A stretch of 64,000 nucleotides of DNA, from positions 620,001 to 684,000 of the forward strand of contig SFZH01000008.1 in assembly GCA_021234535.1 (NCBI GenBank), read 5' to 3'. Made by a program: the position numbers and the translations under genes. Positions 13,601 to 25,180 of this stretch are shown one piece after another. The number at the start of each line of letters is the position of its first letter. Within the stretch, counting starts at the first letter, position 1. Origin of the DNA: Stichopus chloronotus. Lineage: Eukaryota > Echinodermata > Holothuroidea > Aspidochirotida > Stichopodidae. The notes below the pieces were generated by a model. It saw nothing but the letters and a program-made list of their open reading frames with translations. It did not search any database and was not told where the DNA came from.

Positions 13601-16140
13601 CAGGTTTTAAGTTAGTACTAAAGTCCTCTGATGGTGCCCCACCAGAGCTGAAAGGCTTACCATTGTCAACATAAATTGTGTTCAATTGCTTAAACCGCCT
13701 GCATTCCTAATGTTTTCTTGTTTCCTGGAAGGGACATTGATGGAGCCATTCCCGTAAACATGAAGCCAAAAACGTGAAAGGGACCTCGACTTGGTAGGTC
13801 GAGAGTGACCATGAAGTTTTTTTTTTCTTCCAAAGTTGGTCTTTCAATCACTTCAAATGTGATTACCGTATTGGCAACCCCATGCAGTTTCCATCTTAAA
13901 CATGAGTTACTGTAGATAAGCTGTACAAAGGCAAAGACGGTGTTGTTAGTTCGATAATTAATGTAGTTGTTTGTTGTATCTGGTAATTATTATTGTTTTG
14001 TAGGGTACTGTGAATGCTATAGTGTTCCCCGAAGAAACGATGTACCATTAAGACTATGGTACTATTATGTACCATATTATTATGTAGATTAGTACCACTG
14101 ACAACAACATTATTTACTTGATTGGTCATCTTGCACTTTCTTTTAATTTTTTTTTTTCAAATTAAATATGGGCTTCTCCACAGTAGAAGAACCAAGAGTA
14201 TTTTAGTGTGTCACGATTGTTATGGGTATGTTAATCGTATGGAGGAGGGGGGGGGGTGGACTTTCACTGATAAACCAAAAACCAGAGATGTTCGACAACT
14301 TAATTGAACTGTTATTTCATCAATGTGCATTGCCTTTAAGGGATTACTACGTCAGAGCGTGCAGCTGAGTATTTATTGTGTATATCGCTTAAGTTTTAAA
14401 AACAGGGCGATCTCGCCTAACAACTAAGCAGCAACGTCTCCACTAATACTAATTATTATTTTTTCATTACATAATCACAAATATTTCTTAAAACAAAGAA
14501 AAGTAAACCGATAATCTTTTTGTGAAACAATCATTACTTTTGTTGTGATTTAGTTATCTGTCACTCACATTGAACTCTTGATCATCTCAATGGACTTAAC
14601 ACCGGAAATCTTTGAACGAAGACTCCGGGGTAACTCTACCATTCTATGGGTTCGTTATGTTCTCACACACCTTGCATGTGTTCGCATAAAATATCCTGAA
14701 ATCCAAATGGAGTCATACTGGCTTAGTCCAGTCTTGACTGTAGTGTGCGTGTTAATGGACTAAGTAAAGTCTCAACTAACAATTCTTATGTCTATTATGG
14801 TTAGTTACTGGTAAGAGCTCACCGATTTGACAAGGAGAGTGAATAGACTACACTGGAAGGTCAGTTAACGATTTCGAATGGGTTAGATGACTTCCATATC
14901 ATTAATTAGTTGACTAAATTGAAGAAAAAACATCGAAGAACTCCATTCTGAGACTCAAATCAATCAGTGATTGCTTTGAACTACCCACCTACACTGAGAG
15001 AGTGATTGTGAAAGGACAAGGTTTTACGCAGGTACATCAGGGGGAGGGGGAAAATCATGGGTAATAGCAAAGAGCCCCTGAAATAGCCTAAAGCGTGTTT
15101 TATGCCTGTCCATGTAAACCCATGAATGTGTTTGGTCGATGACAAAGATTTCCTTTTGGAAGTCTTTCATTCGACGTCATCGTTTGCTTTCAATTAGTGA
15201 ACGAAAATATCATTCCAGACTATCGTAATATATGACGTCAGAAACTAGGTCGTTTACTTTGTTTTGTCCTTAATAAGGAAAATCAGTTCTTTTCTATTGA
15301 AACTTCTTTTTCATGCAACAAAATTTAATGGCACCCTCTTCAAGTTAGGCCTAAGTGATATCTTGTGGAAAAATTCCTGAAACTTTCGCCTTTTAATCCT
15401 AGCCATCATTTGCTAGTGCCGTGTCTATTAGTGCCACCTATTCCTTTGACTTGTTATAGGTCTTAATTTCTTTAATATTTGGTTATTTTTAGTTTCATAT
15501 AAGTTTATAAATTTATTACGTCATCATACATAGCTAATTCATGTTAACTTTTTGTCCGTGTCTCATGAGGTATGTATATACTCAAAATTAAGTCACTTAA
15601 GGCAATGTGAGAATAATAGCAAAGCGATCTTTCAAAAGGTTGTTGTTTTGGGTTCAACGTAAGTAGACTGTATAGATGAAAATGCAACTTGATACGATGC
15701 GGTTGACTGCATACCCCTAACTAAGAATTTGGTTACAACGGTGGAATGGCATCTTCACAGAATTTATCACGAGATGCCTTTGTGTCAAAATATTATTCAG
15801 ACTTCTGTAATTGTTCACATCATCAATAAGTCAAACTCAGAAGAGGTGCTGTCTAGCCGGGACACTGATCCTTAAAATTAATGAGTAGCCTATTTATTGA
15901 CAGCTAGTCCTGTAATCATTTAATAGTATAATAATAAATACAAGTCCGGTTGTAAGATCCTTTATCTATCATTACAAGTATCTGTCCCCTTCTCTCAGTG
16001 GAAATCTGATGATAATAAGTCAAGACTATCGGTGTTTCAAGAGGGAGAGAATTCCATATCATCCGACCACGATTTTTACAAATAAGTGTATTTCTGCTTT
16101 TAGACTTTTAATCTGTGCAATAGCCTGCGTTGTTAAAAAG
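1661..16140. other. Gene-poor stretch with simple repeats and C/G homopolymer runs
   Basis: No frame here has the composition or splice context of an exon. What is visible is simple sequence. There are C or G runs at 4341-4354, 6232-6247, 8953-8969, 10305-10315, 10692-10704, 12092-12102 and 14247-14256. There are short GT/CA tracts near 1115-1142, 4950-4975, 9318-9350 and 10180-10235, and an AT-rich patch with TATATGTATAT motifs around 9830-9930. Unrecognised genes with short exons cannot be excluded by eye. Confidence 0.5.
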
Positions 16141-18491
16141 GTCTTACACAATCTTGGCTAGTCGGTCAACGGAGCTGTTGCAGGCGTCTTACACAATCTT
16201 AGCTTTAGTCTGACCATGGAGCTATTACAGAGGTCTGACACAATCTTAGCTTTAGTCTGACCATGCAGTTATTACAGAGGTCTGACACAATCTTAGCTTT
16301 AGTCTGACCTTGGGGCTATTACAGAGGTCTGACACAATCTTAGCTTTAGTCTGACCTTGGAGCTATTACAGAGGTCTGACACAATCTTAGCTTTAATCTG
16401 ACCATGGAGCTATTACAGAGGTCTGACACAATCTTAGATTTAGTCTGACCATGGAGCTATTACAGAGGCTGACACAATCTTAGATTTAGTCTGACCTTGG
16501 GACTATTACAGAGGTCTGCCACAATCTTAGAGTTAGTCTGACCATGGAGCTATTACAGAGGTCTGACACAATCTTAGATTTAGTCTGACCATGGAGCTAT
16601 TACAGAGGCTGACACAATCTTAACTTTAGTCTGACCTTGGGACTATTACAGAGGTCTGCCACAATCTTAGATTTAGTCTGACCATGGAGCTATTACAGAG
16701 GTCTGACACAATCTTAGATTTAGTCTGACCATGGAGCTATTACAGAGGTCTGACACAATCTTAGATTTAGTCTGACCATGGAGCTATTACACAGGCTGAC
16801 ACAATCTTAACTTTAGTCTGACCTTGGGACTATTACAGAGCTCTGCCACAATCTTAGATTTAGTCTGACCATGGAGCTATTACAGAGGTCTGACACAAAC
16901 TTAGATTTAGTCTGACCATGGAACTATTACAGAGGTCTGACACAATCTTGGCTTTAGTCTGACCATAGAGTTATTACAGAGGTCTTACACAATCTTAGAT
17001 TTAGTCTGACCATGGAGCTATTACAGAGGTTTGACACAATCTTAGCTTTAGTCTGACCATGCAGTTATTACAGAGGTCTGACACAATCTTAGCTTTAGTC
17101 TGACCTTGGGGCTATTACAGAGGTCTGACACAATCTTAGATTTAGTCTGACCATGGAGCTATTACAGAGGCTGACACAATCTTAACTTTAGTCTGACCTT
17201 GGGACTATTACAGAGGTCTGACACAATCTTAGAGTTAGTCTGACCATGGAGCTATTACAGAGGTCTGACACAATCTTAGATTTAGTCTGACCATGGAGCT
17301 ATTACAGAGGCTGACACAATCTTAACTTTAGTCTGACCTTGGGACTATTACAGAGGTCTGACACAATCTTAGAGTTAGTCTGACCATGGAGCTATTACAG
17401 AGGTCTGACACAATCTTAGATTTAGTCTGACCATGGAGCTATTACAGAGGTCTGACACAAACTTAGATTTAGTCTGACCATGGAACTATTACAGAGGTCT
17501 GACACAATCTTGGCTTTAGTCTGACCATAGAGTTATTACAGAGGTCTTACACAATCTTAGCTTTAGTCTGACCATGGAGCTATTACAGAGGTTTGACACA
17601 ATCTTAGCTTTGGTCTGACCATGCAGTTATTACAGAGGTCTGACACAATCTTAGCTTTAGTCTGACCTTGGAGCTATTACAGAGGTCTGACACAATCTTA
17701 GATTTAGTCTGACCATGGAGCTATTACAGAGGCTGACACAATCTTAACTTTAGTCTGACCTTGGGACTATTACAGAGGTCTGCCACAATCTTAGAGTTAG
17801 TCTGACCATGGAGCTATTACAGAGGTCTGACACAATCTTAGATTTAGTCTGACCATGGAGCTATTACAGAGGCTGACACAATCTTAACTTTAGTCTGACC
17901 TTGGGACTATTACAGAGGTCTGCCACAATCTTAGATTTAGTCTGACCATGGAGCTATTACAGAGGTCTGACACAATCTTAGATTTAGTCTGACCATGGAG
18001 CTATTACAGAGGTCTGACACAATCTTAGATTTAGTCTGACCATGGAGCTATTACACAGGCTGACACAATCTTAACTTTAGTCTGACCTTGGGACTATTAC
18101 AGAGCTCTGCCACAATCTTAGATTTAGTCTGACCATGGAGCTATTACAGAGGTCTGACACAAACTTAGATTTAGTCTGACCATGGAACTATTACAGAGGT
18201 CTGACACAATCTTGGCTTTAGTCTGACCATAGAGTTATTACAGAGGTCTTACACAATCTTAGCTTTAGTCTGACCATGGAGCTATTACAGAGGTTTGACA
18301 CAATCTTAGCTTTGGTCTGACCATGCAGTTATTACAGAGATCTGACACAATCTTAGCTTTAGTCTGACCTTGGAGCTATTACAGAGGTCTGACACAATCT
18401 TAGCTTTAATCTGACCATGGAGCTATTACAGAGGTCTGACACAATCTTAGATTTAGTCTGACCACGGAGCTATTACAGAGGTCTGACACAA
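16141..18491. repeat. 47-bp tandem satellite array, about 50 units
   Basis: The unit reads approximately GAGGTCTGACACAATCTTAG, then CTTTAGTCTGACCATGGAGC, then TATTACA (47 bp). GTCTGAC occurs twice per unit. Variant units are recognisable: some lose two bases (GAGGCTGAC), some carry CTTGGGACT instead of CATGGAGCT, and others carry ACACAAAC, CTTGGCTT or ATAGAGTT. Variants recur in the same order at fixed distances, giving higher-order structure: the ACACAAAC marker is at 16893, 17455 and 18157. The first unit (16141-16186) is the most diverged, as expected at an array edge. Because 47 is not a multiple of three and stops occur in the unit, it has no coding potential. Confidence 0.97.
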
Positions 18492-19566
18492 AGTGTTTTA
18501 CGATTAAAATAAAGAAAGTCATGAAGACATCTCGTTACCGATTGAAGGTATTTAGATTGCAGCTGTAGTAATCATGGTGGTAGTCAGGACAACCGTCTCT
18601 TCTAGAACAATCTATTTTAACCTTTCTTTCTGATGAGATTGGTTGTTGAGCACTATCGCAAAAATTGCGTCTTTCATAACAATATAGCTTGAAGAGTTCA
18701 TTTAAATATTTAAGAAACTCTATTCTTAAAACGGTTAATATTGACAAAATCTCTTTCTGTAAGAAGAAAAAAAAACAGAATTGAAAGCTTTCTCGAAAAA
18801 TGTCTTTAGTTTTGAAAGTCATGAGAAAATAACACCCCCTCCCCCAGCCACACATGCACACTCACGTCATCGGGTATCATGTCTCAACCACGAGATAATT
18901 GTAATTGTCTATTAGTATGTGACACACGCCATTGGTCACAAAATTGGACAAATCAAAGAGTTGATTCCAAAGAAAAGTGGAAAAATACCATGTCCTTTGT
19001 TTCAGAAAATTCGTCTACGCCTTAAAGACTTAACTTTAAAGCAACCATATTGTTGTTAAAACTTTCTTCAGATTAAAGGTATGATATATCCAATTAGCCA
19101 GTAGGTTAGTCTCTCTTGAATGGAGAAGGTTATCGTATTACTAGCCATAAACCATGTAACAATGGCTGTGACGTCAAATGCACCCCTGTATCATATGATT
19201 ACATATTGTATATTTGAGAGTATATATACAATTACTTTTGGAGATATAGTTTCACTACACACGTTCACCGGCGACGGTTCGCAAGACACTTTTTGAGGAT
19301 TTTTGAGGCTTCTTTGACTGCTTTGTGAATACCGTATGTGTGTATACTTTATTAAACTGACAATACAGTATAGTTATAAGCTCATTCACAACATCAAGCA
19401 ATATAGTTTGAAACCGCACAGTGTAACACAGTGTAGTGATTTTAATATTAGGCTGTAGTTTAGAACAGTATGCAATTTAATTCTGCAATGCAGCTGCGCA
19501 CTTCAGTACAATACAACCCTAACCTGTTTAATTTCGTTTACTTTAGTAATGTTTAACATAGTATAG
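18492..19566. other. Intergenic, nothing recognised
   Basis: Ordinary AT-rich sequence between the satellite array and the TIR element. A 108-codon - strand frame (18535-18861) has a low-complexity Phe run and no recognisable domain, so it is not called. Confidence 0.45.
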
Positions 19567-19993
19567 TGTAAACATGCACCAAACTTCGCGTACTGCCAAA
19601 CTTCGCGCACCCATAAAAAAAGGAAGCCCTAAAATGCAATGACCTAATAGTTGGACAAATTTTTTACTGCAATGCCTTGAAATGACTAAAACGAAAGCTG
19701 AGACACCGTTTATTTAATCACCCTTCCGTGGTTAGTAAACTTTACGGTACTGCATTTGCATAGGAGAGGTAGGCTAGGCCTAGAGCATCCTATTCGCAGT
19801 TTCCGCCGAGTGTTACAAATTTTCAAATCATGATTTTGACTCTTCAATGGAATTTTCCTTAACCATTTTGTTGCTAGCTTGTTCACAGCTTTTTGCAGTA
19901 GGTTTAGGCACAGGATTTGTTTAAAAGGACACTCTTCACGCAATGATTATCATGCTAACGTTAGTGAGGTGCGCGAAGTTTAGGAGGTTTACA
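19567..19993. mobile_element. Short TIR element (MITE-like), about 430 bp
   Basis: The left end reads TGTAAACATGCACCAAACTT followed by CGCG. The right end, reverse complemented, reads TGTAAACCTCCTAAACTTCG followed by CGC. These are imperfect terminal inverted repeats of about 25 bp. The AAACTTCGCG motif is also repeated directly inside the left end (19598-19609). No transposase frame is present, so it is non-autonomous if it is a transposon. The superfamily cannot be assigned. It lies about 760 bp upstream of the receptor start codon. Confidence 0.6.
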
Positions 19994-20483
19994 TCTTATC
20001 GTGAACTCAAGTAAATGTTGGTTAAAATAACAGATTGTGAGGTACAATCCATTGCATACTGGGTCAAATTACTAGTAAAATTGAATTTAAGACTTGTTAA
20101 AACAAGATAATTAGATTTGAAGTGATTTTGAATTTCCAGTAGCTAGAAAATCCAAGGCTTTACGTTAGATGCGCCAAGTTCTATACATTCATGCTGCAGA
20201 ACAGTCACGTGTGCGCTGTACAGTGTCAGTACAGCAAAGTGAATTCAAATTTCCATGTAGACCCAACAGACTAAAGAAATATTCACTGTACTTTACCAAG
20301 ATTAGTCACTCATTACTTATTTATCATTTCACTGCTTCTTTTCATTTTATGCTCATACAGTGCCATTTTTGCAGGGACTTTCGAAACGTGAGTTACCCGG
20401 ATGGTGATTTTCAGTCATAATCCAACTTATCTATTTTCTACACACTTCCATTTATTTTAATTCTTCTATTTCTTATTTTGCAG

Positions 20484-20754
20484 GTACTAATTACGTCCAG
20501 TGCTGCAAAACATTGCTTCAAACAAGAGAACGATCAAATTCTCCTGGAAATATACCAAACTGGATGACAAGGAAATCAATAAAACGTCTGCTATAATCAA
20601 ATTGATTCGCAATCAGCTTACTTACTTTGATTTGAAATCACATTATGGTCTTCTGCTCAAGTTGCTACCCCTGACCACCTTCAACTTGAACAACACCAGA
20701 GTTTAATTCGGTTACCAGCATCCACGACTATAGCAGACGGTGACGCTGGTTACC
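20484..20754 (+). other. Probable 5' UTR part of the GPCR first coding exon
   Basis: A pyrimidine-rich tract ending in TTTTGCAG (AG at 20482-20483) precedes this stretch, which runs without another strong splice site into the receptor start codon. That suggests at least one untranslated exon further upstream. The stretch has stops in the receptor frame, so it is UTR and not coding. The upstream exon and the promoter were not located. Confidence 0.4.
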
Positions 20755-21196
20755 ATGGAGACCACTGAAGCCCTAAATACGACAGTAGACCTCCCACAAT
20801 CGGGGGTTGGTTATTCTATTGTTGAAAGAGTCATCGAAGCTGCCATACTTTCAGTGATATTTTCGGTGGCAGTTACAGGTAACCTCTTGTTGTGGATTGT
20901 GATATTCAGGAGAAAATCCCTGAGAACGACCTCAAATGCCTTAATCCTTTGCCTCAGCAGTGCCGATTTGCTGGTGGCGCTGATCAACATGCCTTTCACT
21001 ATCTTTACCATTCTGAGGGGAGAGTGGGTATTCGGTGACGCAATGTGTGTCTTCTTCGGAACTTTGAACATGATCACCTTTATTGCCTCTGTGATGTCAC
21101 TGGCAGCTATAAGCATCAACCGATACATACTCATCGTACACCCCAACAAGTTCCGAAAAGTGTACACGAAGCGAAATACTGCCCTCTTTATTGCAG
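20755..21196 (+). CDS. Class A (rhodopsin-like) G-protein-coupled receptor, coding exon 1 (residues 1-148, TM1-TM3)
   Basis: This exon encodes the N-terminus, TM1-TM3 and the start of TM4 of a seven-transmembrane receptor. The start is the ATG in GTTACCATGG, an ideal Kozak context. An N-glycosylation sequon (Asn8-Thr-Thr) lies in the short outer N-terminus. TM1 has the GN signature (Gly42-Asn43). TM2 has SSADLL with the conserved Asp71. The extracellular disulfide cysteine of TM3 is Cys98. TM3 ends in Asn122-Arg123-Tyr124 (NRY rather than the usual DRY), followed by a melatonin-receptor-like second loop (NKFRKVYTKRN). The residue at position 3.32 is Asn105, so the aminergic Asp is absent. The exon ends GCAG|GTGAGT in phase 1; Gly148 is split across the 2791-bp intron. 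Ligand and exact subfamily are unknown. An NRY receptor related to melatonin-type or orphan receptors is the best guess. Confidence 0.96.
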
Positions 21197-23987
21197 GTGA
21201 GTATCAGGTATTGGTGCATAACGTTTTATAGCGGACCTACCCTACCACCTGCAAACAATTACGGACTTGTTTCATCTAAGATCCAAGGTCTCTATATTTA
21301 TGGTCTTACTTCACGTTCGATGATTATCTTCAAACACATAAATATTTATATCATAAGAAAAAAGGATTCAGTGTTACTGAGTGCAGTTGATTACGTTGGT
21401 GCACATGAATTTTTAATAGCGTGCAATCTGTAGGAAGATTGAGTCGGAATGCAATTGGTAGACGTTTGTAGACGAATGTAATTGGAGATGGCGCATGAGT
21501 AATACACGTCCGATGTGCGGAATACATTATTGTATACTTAAATGTGCTGATAAACGTCAACAAAGATTTGGAGGTAAAATGATGTCAAATATTATGATTT
21601 AATGAACGAACGATCGAGGTAAGAAGTTGCAAGTTAAAGAATGAAATACCTAAGTAATCTAGCAAATGTCAACTGACAATAAGGCGTCGCATTTGCGCAG
21701 ATACTCCAGTTTAGAGTAGCTGTGCCATCGTCACACACAAGAAAGAAAGATAATTATAATATATTGCTGGACATGGCTTGTACAGTAGAATATTACTAAT
21801 TCGATGGCGTTGACTTAGCAAACTCGGCATAAAATACCCCAGCATCATCCATCACAAAGTGATTAAGAAAGGGTTTGAACCGAAGTTGAGTCGTGGAAGC
21901 ATGCAAGATATAAGTTGTTTGCAGTGGTACATACATCTTATGGTAAGATTAATTTAATAAGTAACCATGGTAGCAGAGTCATTCTCTCCATTTAGTTCTT
22001 TGTATCCTTTGGCCTCGATAGCAATATCAGCAATAATGCACGTTAACCTCACAATTATCGTACAACGTTTGTTAAATTCACACCGGACGAAATAAGTTAC
22101 CGTTTCACGCCAGGTACGAATAAGTGACAAAATGAGATAGGAAGCGACGAGAGCAAAAAAAGAATGGAGTTGCAAAATATTCAACTTTCATCGCTTAGTG
22201 CGCGATACTTTGCTTGAGACCAATCGTTGCCCTCAAATCACATCATTAAAGTGATTGGGTGTGCACAGAAATACAAGAAGGATATAGGTTTTTTTTTTAA
22301 GTTTTTCTTTACTTTGAAATGTACACAGAAGGTTGTTCGTGGACGGAATATTCATAAAGTTGACGAAAATGAAACAAACTCAACGGAAACGACATAAAAC
22401 AGTGTAAACAGAATTCAAATGTGACAATTAGAGGTTCTTCTAGTAAGAAGTAGACTGCTCCTACATAATGGAAAGGCAGGAGTATCTTGTGTCTTAACTA
22501 GTATCACGAAAGCCCGTTAGAGCCAACGTAATTTTTCTTTTTGAGATGCGAGTTTTTCTTGGCGGGGGATCTGAGTTGTGTCATTTTTTAATCCGAATTC
22601 TGTTTTTTGAAATCCCATTGTGTTTTGTTTTTTTTTTTGTTATCCGAAGTCTGTTCTTTTTGTTATTTTTTTAAATTCCGAACCAATGACATTCCGTCTG
22701 ACCTTTCTGATGTTTGAACTGATCAACAGGGCAGCTACTTGACAGTAGTAGCCAAGTGAATGCACCGCATTTCTGCACATATAGAGCCCACACGTACATT
22801 TGCACATAGGTACTCCTGCATGCTGCACTGCGTTCGGACAGTTTATTAGGTGAGTTGCAGTAAATTATGAACGCTGCTAAACATGAAAAAAGATTTTACA
22901 TTAGTCGAATAAGTATGGAAGCGTTTATTGTCCACAAAGATCACGTTTTACCCCGCAGGCCATTGTTACGTTCGCCACTTGAACAGCACAGCGAGGCTGC
23001 AGGGAGCATGATAATGGCATTGAAATAACAGGATTCGAATTTCAATAAAACAGAATTCGGATGTCAGAAAAAGAAAATCAGATTTCCGATTTCAAAAGAC
23101 GGAATTTGGATTTCAAAAAACAGATTTCGTTCAAATTTTAAAAAATGAATTTCGTATTCCGAGAAACAGAATTCGGATCTAAAAAAAAATACCTTGGTCC
23201 AGACAGGCTTCCGTATAACTCCTTGATCGGTATCGGGAATTGAAGTATTTAGTGAAAAGAAGAACTATATTGACCGACGTACAGACTAAAAAGACCTCAG
23301 CAATCATGTCAGCAATCAACTGTTTAAACCAACTGAAATTCATCAATCGTACACTTCCTATTGGCTTATTCAAAAAAGTGCAAACTTAAGTTGAATGGAA
23401 ACTGTCAAGCACTATATTATCGTATTTTACACTTTATGTCGCTCTCATTAAAAAAAATTGAAATTATATAACATAATCGTCACTCGAAACCAATTTATTT
23501 TCTCAAATCGCCTGAATGGTGCAATTAAAAGTCAAACTGAACTTTTGCACATAAAAGAAAAAGAGAGCGATGAAAGTTAAAAAATTCAACTCCACTTTCT
23601 TCTTTCACGTTTCACGTCCATCGTGTCGCAGCTGGTGTAAAAAAGTTATCTTTTTTATCGCACCGTATCTCGCGTAGAGTGAAATGGCCTTAATATATGT
23701 ACAGCCATGGAGCTATTCGGTAGAACGTTGCGAACAAAAGTCACTTGTATTTCTGGTTTCTTGATCTCCCGCTCTGGGTCTTGCAGTGCAAGCACGGTTT
23801 TCGGTGTAAACGAGAGGTTCAAAGGGAGCGGCAAGCTGACCCTCGCACATGCAGGATCATAACCGTGAGGGTTAACACCGTGTGTGTGTACTTGTCACAA
23901 TTGAAACATAGGCCACAGTGTTACACACTGAGTCACAATTTCATAATTATTGTGTTAATCTACCTAACGTTTTTTGTCTTTTATCAG
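21197..23987 (+). other. GPCR intron 1
   Basis: A GT-AG intron (GTGAGT donor, TTTTATCAG acceptor) splits codon 148 in phase 1. Joining the two exons keeps one frame through TM4 (the residues around LFIAG|VWMLSLALASPPLYGW). The intron carries a fold-back repeat (22584-23191) and no other recognisable gene. Short frames inside it are not supported. Confidence 0.93.
22584..23191. mobile_element. Fold-back element with inverted AATTC-rich ends inside the GPCR intron
   Basis: The left end has ATCCGAATTCTGTTTTTTGA (22591-22610). The right end has the inverse, AAACAGAATTCGGAT (about 23164-23178), and the right side carries four or five tandem versions of a unit of about 25 bp (AAACAGAATTCGGATTTC-like) from 23030 to 23180. 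Weaker versions occur on the left (ATCCGAAGTCTGTTCTTTTT near 22642). This arrangement of tandem subrepeats in opposite orientation is typical of fold-back or MITE-like elements. No coding sequence is present. Confidence 0.55.
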
Positions 23988-25180
23988 GTGTTTGGATGCT
24001 TTCCCTCGCCCTTGCTAGTCCTCCCTTGTACGGATGGGCATCCTATGGATACCTCGAGGGGCAGTCTTTTTGCTTCTGCGAATGGACAAAAGACGTCGCA
24101 TACACTTTTTTCATGGTCGGAGTCTGCTTTGGTGGACCGTGCTCTGTCATGTCGTACTGCTACTTCAAAATTTTACGCGTTTTCAAAGAAAGCCAGAAAA
24201 ATATTTCACAAAACTCCACGACGAAACGTAGCGGTTCCTTTGGAAGCGCTAGGGATAACTGCATCGTGAAACTGAGAAACAAATTAGAGCCAAACTACAA
24301 CAGAAGTAGCCTTCCCCTTGTGAACTCAGATGGTTCTCAAAATCAGTTTCTAACAACCAAAGTTGATTGCGGTTGCTATGGAAATGGGAACGTGATCAAA
24401 TTACCAGCATCCACGGAAGTAGCTCCTAAGAGCCGTCCCATGACATCATTCCAACCTCTGAGTACGCAAGCAGCAAAGACTGTGAGTAGCAATACCAACA
24501 ATGCCGTTGACGCCAGTAACACCTCATTGTCCTCCCTACAATCATCCAACGATCTTTCTGGCAAGAACCCCGTTTCTCCTTCACCGACTTCTCCCGAGTA
24601 TACAAAGCGAGACACAGCCGTCGATTTTAAACCATCGAAAAGTTGGAAATCTCCTTTCAAGAGGTCGAGAGCGGAGAAAATATCTTCAAGAATTGAATAT
24701 CCAAACGGAATCCAGCCTGACATTGTTAGTACAGACGATTTCTCAAATCCTTTTGCAAATTCCATCTCTGTGGTGGACATGGCAGCTCAAGGTAACCTGA
24801 CCGGAAATAAGCGAGCTGTTCCAGCCGGTTTGTGCGGGACCCCTAATGGGCCGAGCTCCAGTCGGATGGCTCGTAAGAAGAAGAGAAGAGAGGAAGAAAT
24901 GAGATTGACAAAATCTTTCATGGTGGTAATTTTCGTCTTCATCCTTTGCTGGTTTCCTTTTTGCATTACTATGTTTTGGAGCGTTTTCATCCAAGACGGC
25001 AATAAGAGGGTTCCTCGTCCAATTGACATGGCTTCTTTGCTTCTTGGTTTCGCCAACAGTTGTTGCAATCCAATCATATACGGTGTGATGAACCGCAAGT
25101 TTAGGGCTGGATTTAAATCTTTGCTTTGTTGGTGGAAGGATCACAACACTGTGAATCCCTGGAAACCACCGAACGTTTGA
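23988..25180 (+). CDS. Class A G-protein-coupled receptor, coding exon 2 (residues 148-544, TM4-TM7 and C-tail)
   Basis: This exon completes the receptor begun at 20755. TM4 ends in SPPLYGW (about 158-164). Extracellular loop 2 holds Cys176 and Cys178, either able to pair with Cys98. TM5 contains Pro198 in GGPC. The third cytoplasmic loop is exceptionally long (about residues 215-453), rich in Ser, Asn, Thr and basic residues, and ends in a KKKRREEE cluster just before TM6. TM6 carries FILCWFPFC (Cys468-Trp469-Phe470-Pro471). TM7 carries FANSCCNPIIY (Asn508-Pro509 to Tyr512), followed by a helix-8-like NRKFRAGFK and a possible palmitoylation Cys. The position that holds the retinal lysine in opsins is Phe, so it is not an opsin. 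The stop is TGA at 25178-25180. The 544 aa length is above the class A norm because of the loop. It would sit in the plasma membrane and signal through G proteins; ligand and coupling are not inferable. Confidence 0.96.

Noticed and set aside
18535..18861. 108-codon - strand frame next to the satellite array
   Set aside because: Has a poly-Phe run and no domain; likely chance.
23918..23987. Upstream extension of GPCR exon 2 into the intron
   Set aside because: The open frame continues left of the acceptor by chance. The TTTTATCAG acceptor and the joined TM4 sequence place the exon start at 23988.
24376..25144. Long - strand frames opposite GPCR exon 2
   Set aside because: They are antisense shadows of the receptor coding sequence.
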